DNA of 64,000 nt, taken from contig NZ_CP085988.1 in NCBI RefSeq assembly GCF_020736365.1, positions 2,982,001 through 3,046,000 of the forward strand. Reading direction: 5' to 3'. The position numbers were made by a program, and so were the translations under genes. This document shows, in pieces, positions 58,184 to 64,000 of this stretch. Source of the stretch: Clostridium sp. M62/1 (GTDB taxonomy: Bacteria; Bacillota; Clostridia; Lachnospirales; Lachnospiraceae). How positions within the stretch are numbered: position 1 is the stretch's first letter; the number at the start of each line of letters is the position of its first letter. The notes beneath the pieces are model-generated. The model was not told the origin of the DNA. It was given only the letters and a program-made list of their open reading frames with translations, and searched no databases.

Positions 58184-59512
58184 TTACTGAAACACCACTC
58201 CATACACGCTGATCAGACCTGAGATGGTAACAATTCCCACTAATACCGGAGTCAGGAAACGGATGCACAGAATCCACAGCCGTTTCAGTCTGAACACGTT
58301 TCCTCCTTTCTCCATTTCCTCCACCAGATACTCAGGCTTCCATTTCCATCCGATGTAATAGCACATGGTAATTCCGCCGCACGGCAGCAGAATATTGTCA
58401 GTAAGCATTCCCACAAAGTCAAAGACGCTGTAATTGGCAATCGTCAAATCCCCCAGCACTCCGTAGGACAGGGCACTCGGAATACCTGTCAGAAACACCA
58501 GGGTTCCCAGAATGAGCGTAGCCTTTTTCCGCTCCCATCCCAGGGTATCAATGGCAAAAGAAATCACCACCTCCAGAAGAGCGATGGCGCTTGTCACTGC
58601 CGCGAAAAAGACCAGGATAAAAAAGGCCAGCGCAAACACCGCGCCTCCGGCAATGCTTGAGAATACCTTTGGAAGTGTTCCAAAAATAAGTCCCGGTCCC
58701 TGTCCCGGCTCCAGTCCAAAGGAAAATACAGCCGGAAAGATGGCAAGCCCCGCCAGAACTGCTACTGCCGTGTCAAGCCCCGCCACGCTGGCGCAGCTTT
58801 TGGGGATACTCTCCTGATCACTGAGGTAGCTTCCATATGTAATTGTGATCCCCATGCAGAGGCTCAGGGAGTAGAACACCTGCCCCACAGCAGCGCTGAC
58901 AGAGGTGATGCTGAAGGAGGAACCTGCCGGGGAAAAGATAAATTTAAGCCCTTCCCCCGCGTTTGGAAGCGTCACACTTCTGGCAATGATGATGAGCAGC
59001 AGTACAAAGAGCATGGGCATCATAAATTTCGAAGCCTTCTCAATTCCTCTGATTCCGAAAAAACAGATCGCCGTTGTGGCCACCATGAAGATCAGATGCC
59101 AGACTACCGGCTCCGTACCGTTCGCAATAAAGCCATTGAAATCAGCCGGAGCATGGAGCGTAGTGGCATAGCTTACAATATACTTTAAAATCCATCCTCC
59201 GATGACACTGTAGTAGGAAAGAATAATAAAGGCGGCCAGTATGCCGAACACTCCCACAATTCTGGCGTGGGGATGAATGTCTGCGTAGGCCTGCACCGGA
59301 TCATGACGCGTCTTTCTGCCCAGGGACATCTCTGTAATCATGACAGGCACTCCCAGCACACACACAAAGATAAGATAGGCAATCAGGAAGGGAAAACCGC
59401 CGTTTCTGCCCATCAGATAGGGAAACTTCCAGAGGTTCCCAAGCCCGACTGCCGCTCCCGCCGTGGCCATGATAAATCCCAGCTTGCTGGCCCACTGATT
59501 ATAAGCTTTCAT
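58184..59512 (-). CDS. Sodium-dependent transporter, NSS (SNF) family
   Basis: 442 residues with about 11 membrane segments. Starts WASKLGFIMATAGAAVGLGNLWKFPYL... with the classic NSS sodium site AAVGLGNLWKFPY, and GNVWRFPY-type motifs; SLCMGITITYGSYL and FFAAVTSAIALLEV are the unwound-helix regions. It imports an amino acid with Na+. The exact amino acid is unknown. 11 nt after nhaC, in an operon with it. Confidence 0.92.
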   Translation of the reverse strand: MKAYNQWASKLGFIMATAGAAVGLGNLWKFPYLMGRNGGFPFLIAYLIFVCVLGVPVMITEMSLGRKTRHDPVQAYADIHPHARIVGVFGILAAFIILSYYSVIGGWILKYIVSYATTLHAPADFNGFIANGTEPVVWHLIFMVATTAICFFGIRGIEKASKFMMPMLFVLLLIIIARSVTLPNAGEGLKFIFSPAGSSFSITSVSAAVGQVFYSLSLCMGITITYGSYLSDQESIPKSCASVAGLDTAVAVLAGLAIFPAVFSFGLEPGQGPGLIFGTLPKVFSSIAGGAVFALAFFILVFFAAVTSAIALLEVVISFAIDTLGWERKKATLILGTLVFLTGIPSALSYGVLGDLTIANYSVFDFVGMLTDNILLPCGGITMCYYIGWKWKPEYLVEEMEKGGNVFRLKRLWILCIRFLTPVLVGIVTISGLISVYGVVFQ

Positions 59513-59523
59513 ACCTTTTCCCC

Positions 59524-60804
59524 CTATTTTCTCTTTTTGATAAAAATGAATATAAGTCCGCTGATTCCCATCAGAATCGGATAATAGCAGTACGGGATAA
59601 TATCAAACGGAGTAAGACCTGTCAGGCTGGCTGCAGCGAGAAGCTGGGCACCATAGGGAATCAGTCCCTGTCCCATGGAGCTGAACATATCAAGCAGGGA
59701 GGCCGAACGCCTGGGTGTCACTCCAAAGTCATCGCTTATTTCCTTGGCAATGGGGCCTGCCATGACAATCGCCACCGTATTGTTGGCCGTGCACATATCG
59801 ACCAGAAGAGACAGGGCCGCAATTCCCAGCTCTCCGCCCTTTTCATCGCTGATCCGCTTCCTGATAAAAGAAAGTACGAAATCAATTCCCCCGTACTCCC
59901 TGACCAGAGCTACAATGCAGGCCACCACGAGGGAAATCACTGTAATATCATACATGCCTGTGACTCCCTCGCCTACAAAGGTGAACATCTCGGCAATTCC
60001 AAAAGCCCCTGCAGCCACTCCCACTATCAGAGAAAGCACCGTTCCCACTAAAAGGATAATAAAAACATTGACTCCCGCCAGGGCTCCGATCAGCACCACG
60101 AGATAAGGAAGCACCTTAAAAATATTGTAGGGCAGAGGCTCATCCATCTGGAAATCGGCATCCTGGGCAATAACGAGAAAAATAATCACCGTCAGAATTG
60201 CCGCCGGGAGGACAATCAGAAAATTCTCCCTGAATTTGTCCTTCATCTCACATCCCTGCGTCTTCACTGCCGCAATCGTCGTGTCGGAGATCATGGACAG
60301 ATTGTCTCCAAACATGGCTCCGCCCACCACTGCCCCTGCGCAGACAGCCATGGAAAAGCCTGTTTTTTCGCTGATCTCCACCGCGATGGGGGCAAGAGTT
60401 GTGATCGTGCCCACCGAGGTACCCATGGAAATGGAAATAAAGCATCCGATGACAAACAGTCCGGCCACCGCCACATTGGACGGCAGAATGGACAGTCCTA
60501 AGTTTACCGTGCTTTCTGCACCTCCGGCAGCCTTGACAGCGCCTGAGAAAGCTCCCGCTGCCAGGAAAATCAGGCACATGGTGATAATATTTTCCTCTCC
60601 TACGCCCTTCGCGGCCAGCTTCATCTTGTCAGCAAACGACAGACTGCGGTTCTGGATAAATGCCACGAACAGAGCAATAAGAAAGGCTACGATAGCCGGC
60701 ATACTGTAGAAATCCCCTGTCAGCAGGCCGGAACCTAGAAAAATCAGCAGAAATACAAGAATGGGAAGCAGCGCAGAGGCTCTTCCGTTTTTCTGCTCTT
60801 CCAT
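59524..60804 (-). CDS. nhaC: Na+/H+ antiporter, NhaC family
   Basis: 426 residues from ATG 60804 (MEEQKNGRASALLP) with AGGGGG 9 nt upstream; the frame continues to 60885 through the leader hairpin and is not expected to be translated there. About 11 membrane segments; family motifs FISISMGTSVGTITTLAP, GGAMFGDNLSMISDTTIAA and LVDMCTANNTVAIVMAGPIA. It exchanges Na+ (or an organic substrate) for H+. With the NSS importer 11 nt downstream it would expel the Na+ brought in with the amino acid. Controlled by the promoter at 60917-60945 and the hairpin at 60826-60899. Confidence 0.88.
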   Translation of the reverse strand: MEEQKNGRASALLPILVFLLIFLGSGLLTGDFYSMPAIVAFLIALFVAFIQNRSLSFADKMKLAAKGVGEENIITMCLIFLAAGAFSGAVKAAGGAESTVNLGLSILPSNVAVAGLFVIGCFISISMGTSVGTITTLAPIAVEISEKTGFSMAVCAGAVVGGAMFGDNLSMISDTTIAAVKTQGCEMKDKFRENFLIVLPAAILTVIIFLVIAQDADFQMDEPLPYNIFKVLPYLVVLIGALAGVNVFIILLVGTVLSLIVGVAAGAFGIAEMFTFVGEGVTGMYDITVISLVVACIVALVREYGGIDFVLSFIRKRISDEKGGELGIAALSLLVDMCTANNTVAIVMAGPIAKEISDDFGVTPRRSASLLDMFSSMGQGLIPYGAQLLAAASLTGLTPFDIIPYCYYPILMGISGLIFIFIKKRK

Positions 60805-60825
60805 AATTAAATTCCCCCTATCTTT

Positions 60826-60899
60826 CAGGCAGATGAAGGGTGTGGATGCCATCCGGCGAGCATCCTCACCGCCTGGCATCCACACCCTTCATCTGCCTG
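60826..60899 (-). promoter_or_regulatory. 26-bp perfect hairpin in the nhaC leader
   Basis: Arms at 60826-60851 and 60874-60899 match perfectly over 26 bp with a 22-nt loop, which can itself form GGCG/CGCC. The RNA would start about 10 nt before the hairpin, and the ribosome site lies about 10 nt after it. No T-run follows, so it is not a simple terminator. Confidence 0.8.
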
Positions 60900-60916
60900 G
60901 CATTTAGTTACAACCG

Positions 60917-60945
60917 ATTATAGCCCATTTTTTCACCTCTTTCAA
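60917..60945 (-). promoter_or_regulatory. Promoter of the nhaC-NSS operon
   Basis: Minus strand TTGAAA (60940-60945), 17-nt spacer, TATAAT (60917-60922). Confidence 0.85.
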
Positions 60946-61056
60946 GGGAAACCGTCGTTTTTTGCGCTTTATGTGAGAAAGCCTTTTCAAAATCTGTGAA
61001 AAGCTGACAGGCACAGGCCATATAATAGAGTATAAAATCTAAGAGAGGTATGCCAT

Positions 61057-61776
61057 ATGGAAACTTATAATTACGAACAATCCGCTGTTTCCTGCCCACA
61101 GACGGTACAGGAAACGGCCTGTGCTCCCCAGCAGGCAGCAGGACAGAATCCGGCTGCTTCAGGATCTCAGATGAGCCAGGCCTCCCAGAACATCCGAACG
61201 CCGCAGCTTGGCCGTACATCAGGGGAGGCCGGCAGTGACGGCCAGTCTGCCTTCGCCATGTCAGCACCGGAAAACATGGTTCAGGAGGTGCAGGCGGCTC
61301 CGTCTTCTGCCCAGGCCCCCTCCTTCTCGGAGCCTGCCAGCCCAGGCTTTGGTCCCATCGGTCCGGTTACTCCATCGCTTCCCTCCAATTCAGGAAACAA
61401 CTGCGTTTCCTGCGGTCCCGGACAGGGAACTATCCCGGGGCTTCTGGGAACAATCCTCTGGTCCTGGGGCGCTTTTCCGCCTACCGCCACGCCGTCCTCT
61501 GTCTCCCATGTCCGCTTTTACAACGCAGCCTCCATCCGGGAACCTCTTGACATTTACCTGAACGGACGGCTGGTTGTCTCCGATCTGGACTACATGAATT
61601 ACACCAGATACCTCCACATCCTGCCCGGCAATTATCTCCTGACTGTATACAGAAGGACAAATCCGGGAGGCGCTCCGATTATCAACAACCGGGTTCAGTT
61701 CCAGAGCGGAAGCTACTACATGCTGACTATCCTGGGCGGCCCGTCTGATTACTCTGTACAGCTTGTTTCATCATAA
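61057..61776 (+). CDS. DUF4397-domain protein with low-complexity N-terminus
   Basis: 239 residues; AGAGAGG 7 nt before the ATG and a TATAAT at 61021-61026. Residues 1-125 are Gln/Ser/Ala/Pro-rich with no fold I recognise and no signal peptide. About 145-239 is a DUF4397 beta-sandwich (VSHVRFYNAASIREPLDIYL, YLHILPGNYLLTVYR, SYYMLTILGG). The family is found in surface or spore-associated proteins; the lack of a signal peptide argues for a cytoplasmic or spore-coat place, which is inference only. Confidence 0.82.
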   Translation: METYNYEQSAVSCPQTVQETACAPQQAAGQNPAASGSQMSQASQNIRTPQLGRTSGEAGSDGQSAFAMSAPENMVQEVQAAPSSAQAPSFSEPASPGFGPIGPVTPSLPSNSGNNCVSCGPGQGTIPGLLGTILWSWGAFPPTATPSSVSHVRFYNAASIREPLDIYLNGRLVVSDLDYMNYTRYLHILPGNYLLTVYRRTNPGGAPIINNRVQFQSGSYYMLTILGGPSDYSVQLVSS

Positions 61777-61778
61777 AC

Positions 61779-61818
61779 AGACAGCGGGGGAAGAGTCCTA
61801 TCTCTTCCCCCGCTGTCT
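61779..61818. terminator. Bidirectional terminator between DUF4397 and Cys-rich peptide genes
   Basis: 17-bp perfect stem (61779-61795 with 61802-61818) and a 6-nt loop, between two convergent genes. Confidence 0.8.
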
Positions 61819-61821
61819 CTG

Positions 61822-62007
61822 CTATTTATTCTTTTCATCCCTCGCAGGATGGCACATGCCGGAACAGCTGCACCCTCCGCAGTTTCCGCCGCAGAGCGAT
61901 TTTCCGTTCTTCTTATCTCTTACAATACTTCTGACAGCCAGGAATACAATTCCTGCCACAATAAGCCCCACCACCAGTGTGGAAAGTCCAGATACGAAAA
62001 TTTCCAT
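61822..62007 (-). CDS. FeoB-associated Cys-rich membrane protein
   Basis: 61 residues. One N-terminal membrane segment (LSTLVVGLIVAGIVFLAVRS), then a basic patch and CGGNCGGCSCSGMC, the cysteine cluster of the small peptides encoded just after feoB in many clostridia. It probably helps FeoB move or hold Fe(II). The gene is intact although the neighbouring feoB is broken. Confidence 0.85.
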   Translation of the reverse strand: MEIFVSGLSTLVVGLIVAGIVFLAVRSIVRDKKNGKSLCGGNCGGCSCSGMCHPARDEKNK

Positions 62008-62086
62008 ATACCATCACCCTTTCTGGATAAAATAATCATTTAGCTGCTCTTTTTTATTATATACTGCTATCAGTTCTTTGCAAGCC

Positions 62087-62627
62087 TTACATCTGCTTTT
62101 GAGCCTGCGCTCTTACTGTACGGGCGGGACCATCATATAAATCAAGAAAATTTTTCCTGTTCTTCCGGCGGCGCCTTCCGATAATAGAGGTAATGTATGT
62201 ATATCGCTCATTGGTTATGATGCTCTCCGCATCGTCATCCATGGAATCTTCCACCTTTTTAATGATATCCTCCACATCAGGAACTTTCGTCATGCGGGCA
62301 AACTCTTCCTCGAGGGCTTTCACATTGATCCGATCCCCGTTTTTCTTCACAACATCCATCATATTGACAGCCATGATAACCGGAATTTCCAGCTCCATCA
62401 GCTGTGTGGGACAAGTAGAGATTTCTCTCCAGGTTTGTTCCGTCCACAATATTGATGATGGCATTCTTCTGTCCCTTCAGTCTTCCCTTTTCCACCGTAA
62501 CTCCAGGCCAGTTTCCCACAAACTGGCTGGAGCCGGTCAAAGCATTAAACAGTGTTGTCTTGCCGCAGTTCGGGTTTCCGGCAAGTACAATTTTTACTGA
62601 CTCTGAATTTTCCGGGCAGGCTGGATT
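62087..62627 (-). pseudogene. feoB: feoB remnant (ferrous iron transporter, decayed)
   Basis: Three parts of a FeoB G domain can still be read: [20 protein letters not shown] with the G1 motif (62600-62545), [17 protein letters not shown], and in another frame [20 protein letters not shown] with the G4 motif, followed by DDDAESIITNERYTYITSII. Compared with intact FeoB, the DLPG (G3) region and the stretch between the NMMD part and the helical part are deleted, one extra C in a C-run (62408-62410) shifts the frame, no start codon remains (a stop precedes at 62628-62630), and the whole membrane channel is missing. The two reading frames here are not separate genes. Confidence 0.9.
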
Positions 62628-62661
62628 TCATGGAAATTTCTCCGGCCCAGACTTTTACTGT

Positions 62662-62690
62662 TTGAATTAGCGCACAAATTATGGTATTCT
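62662..62690 (+). promoter_or_regulatory. Promoter of the DtxR/MntR regulator
   Basis: TTGAAT (62662-62667), 17-nt spacer, TATTCT (62685-62690). Confidence 0.6.
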
Positions 62691-62782
62691 ATAAAGAACT
62701 GAAGGTCTGCGCCGTCGTTCTCCTGTCACACGCCAGAGCGCAGAGCAGCAAAAGATATAAAACGGTTAAAGGAGCGGTTACA

Positions 62783-63232
62783 TTGAAAATTCAACAGTCA
62801 GCAGAAGACTATCTGGAGACAATCCTTGTCCTCGGCTTAAGAAAGCCTCAGATTCGTTCCATCGACATCGCCAATGAACTGGGCTATTCCAAGCCAAGCG
62901 TCAGCGTCGCCATGAAGAATCTTCGGGAAAACGGCTACATTTCCATGGACAGGGAAGGCTATATCACGCTGGAGGAATCGGGGCGAAAAATTGCGGAAAC
63001 CATCTACGAGCGGCACACACTTCTCACAAAACTTCTGACCTTCCTCGGCGTTTCCCCAGAAACAGCTGCAGAGGATGCCTGCCGGATGGAACACGTGATA
63101 AGCCCGGAAAGCTTCGAGGCGATCAAGGCCTTTGCCAGAAATGAGCTGGCACACCACCATCTTGGGCAGAGTGCAGATTCAGACGGGGTACAGGCCCAGC
63201 CTGACCAGACAGCGGCAGACAGCCTGAAATGA
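62783..63232 (+). CDS. Metal-dependent transcriptional regulator, DtxR/MntR family
   Basis: 149 residues from TTG 62783 with AAAGGAG 8 nt upstream; the frame is open from 62681, but the promoter lies within that part. Winged helix with RSIDIANELGYSKPSVSVAM (recognition helix) and ENGYISMDREGYITL; metal ligands likely in SAEDYLETI, ERHTLLTKLL and CRMEHVISPE, as in MntR. It probably represses iron or manganese uptake genes when the metal is plentiful. It is divergent from the feoB remnant, whose intact ancestor it probably controlled. Confidence 0.9.
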   Translation: MKIQQSAEDYLETILVLGLRKPQIRSIDIANELGYSKPSVSVAMKNLRENGYISMDREGYITLEESGRKIAETIYERHTLLTKLLTFLGVSPETAAEDACRMEHVISPESFEAIKAFARNELAHHHLGQSADSDGVQAQPDQTAADSLK

Positions 63233-63263
63233 AAATACATATCTGAGATGACTGACATGCGTA

Positions 63264-63290
63264 TAAGGGGAGAGCTTAGCCCTCCCCTTA
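63264..63290. other. Hairpin between convergent regulator and DUF2325 genes
   Basis: TAAGGGGAG (63264-63272) pairs with CTCCCCTTA (63282-63290). No T-run; likely a transcript end or boundary. Confidence 0.45.
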
Positions 63291-63346
63291 CAGAGATGTA
63301 AGAGATTCTTGTATGAAATATCTGGAATGTATCATGCAGTTTGTCA

Positions 63347-63628
63347 CTATACACATCTTTCCTGGAGAATTTCTGAAAGCGCATTCTGACTGCTCGTATG
63401 GCAGCGGACGATCTCTGTCTTTTTTCCTCTCGTACCGTCCACAGCTGCCCGGATCATCTTATGAGACACGGTGTTTGTAAACAGGACTAAGAGGTCGGGA
63501 GTTCCTATCTGTTTATTAAAATCAGCAGTCATCTGTGTAAAAACCTTTGCCTTGCACCTGAAATTCTTGCAAATCTGTTTATATTGACAGACCATTCTGT
63601 CATGTCCCCCTACAATCACAACGCTCAT
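63347..63628 (-). CDS. DUF2325 protein
   Basis: 93 residues, AGGAGG 6 nt before the ATG. Begins MSVVIVGGHDRMVCQYKQIC and carries the short Rossmann-like DUF2325 fold with two N-terminal cysteines and CHTSSQNALSEIL at the end. Common beside metal-transport and redox genes in Clostridia; no known reaction. Position next to the metal regulator supports a link with metal handling, as inference. Confidence 0.87.
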   Translation of the reverse strand: MSVVIVGGHDRMVCQYKQICKNFRCKAKVFTQMTADFNKQIGTPDLLVLFTNTVSHKMIRAAVDGTRGKKTEIVRCHTSSQNALSEILQERCV

Positions 63629-63690
63629 AAACGCCTCCTTTTCTGATTCAAATAGCTGCAGCTTCCGGTTCGCGGCAGTCTTTTTTTCAT

Positions 63691-63731
63691 TCCGGGCAAA
63701 GAGCTGCTGCCTGAAGCTGCTCTTGCCCGGA
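63691..63731. other. Hairpin downstream of the flavodoxin gene
   Basis: TCCGGGCAAAGAGC (63691-63704) pairs with GCTCTTGCCCGGA (63719-63731) with one bulge. On the minus strand no T-run follows, so its use as a flavodoxin terminator is unsure. Confidence 0.4.
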
Positions 63732-63759
63732 GTTTATTTGCCCTGTGTCTGAGCGAGCC

Positions 63760-64000
63760 TTAAATGGCTGCCAGCCGTTTTCCAAGTTCCTTTAATGCAG
63801 CCTCTGCGTCTGCATCCGGAGCGCCGTTGCAGATCGCGTCCTCACCTCCGATAACAGATGCACCTGCCTGTTTCATTCTGTCAGTCCAGTCGCGCATCCA
63901 CTGTCCGTCTCCCCATCCGTAGGAGCCGAAAAGGCCCAGTGTTTTTCCGGAAACGGAGCCCTCTATCTCCTCAACGAACGGCTCCATCGTGCTCTCCTCT
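63760..64000 (-). CDS. Flavodoxin (partial, 5' end beyond the window)
   Basis: The last 80 codons of a short-chain flavodoxin. The FMN loop LGLFGSYGWGDGQWMRDW and the tail ALKELGKRLAAI are diagnostic; the frame runs on past the right window edge (EEST before MEPF), so the ATG at 63987 is internal. It transfers single electrons in place of ferredoxin, often when iron is short, which fits the iron-handling neighbourhood. Confidence 0.92.
   Translation of the reverse strand, partial: EESTMEPFVEEIEGSVSGKTLGLFGSYGWGDGQWMRDWTDRMKQAGASVIGGEDAICNGAPDADAEAALKELGKRLAAI

Noticed and set aside
60908..61267. 119-residue minus-strand ORF upstream of nhaC
   Set aside because: Contains the nhaC promoter and runs antisense through the DUF4397 gene; no ribosome site.
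62087..62540. Two overlapping ORFs of 125 and 87 residues as genes
   Set aside because: They are fragments of one decayed feoB in two frames.

Overview
The window looks like chromosomal DNA of a gut-type Lachnospiraceae (Clostridium cluster XIVa) bacterium. Pointers are the gene order apt - relA - MBL hydrolase - hemZ - hisS - aspS, a Gram-positive Tyr T-box leader, the lineage-typical families DUF6465, DUF5722 and DUF6273, mini-RNase III, Firmicutes-type sigma-A promoters (several TTGAAA/TTGACA-N17-TATAAT), strong AGGAGG ribosome sites, and frequent TTG/GTG starts. No species is claimed. I see no phage, insertion sequence, CRISPR array or rRNA.

Layout. (1) 1-13.9 kb, minus strand: three large secreted or surface proteins read from one strong promoter at about 13.87 kb, with two perfect palindromes just behind it. 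They are a DUF6273 protein, a GLUG / Ig-like / cell-wall-binding-repeat protein, and a giant SpaA-type (Cna-B) protein that runs off the left edge. (2) 14.1-30.8 kb, minus: housekeeping genes aspS, hisS, hemZ, an MBL hydrolase, relA, a 2-hydroxyacid dehydrogenase, apt, argH, a YfhO-type membrane protein, GtrA and an aminotransferase. (3) 30.9-32.3 kb, plus: NYN-domain RNase-like gene and mntP. (4) 32.4-39.1 kb, minus: a GGDEF protein, tyrS with its T-box leader, and a compact pcp - iadA - yfcC set that looks like a salvage operon for N-terminally blocked and isoaspartyl peptides. (5) 39.3-44.8 kb: tRNA-Leu, rlmB - mrnC - cysS - ispF and a lipid kinase, then tRNA-Val and two identical tRNA-Met genes. 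(6) 45-56 kb: PAP2, GT2 + HD pair, D-Ala-D-Ala carboxypeptidase, a TRAP permease pair without a binding protein, an RluA-type pseudouridine synthase with an apparently leaderless transcript, two histone-H1-like tailed proteins and an RsmF-like methyltransferase. (7) 56-64 kb: a DUF5722 secreted protein, an nhaC - NSS transporter operon led by a 26-bp perfect hairpin, a DUF4397 protein, and an iron locus in which feoB has decayed while a DtxR/MntR regulator and a FeoB-associated Cys-rich peptide remain. DUF2325 and the C-terminal part of a flavodoxin close the window.

The items most worth a second look are the surface-protein operon with its twin dyads, the blocked-peptide salvage operon, the hairpin leader in front of nhaC, the leaderless pseudouridine synthase, the feoB relic, and a 56-bp hairpin-forming repeat present twice.
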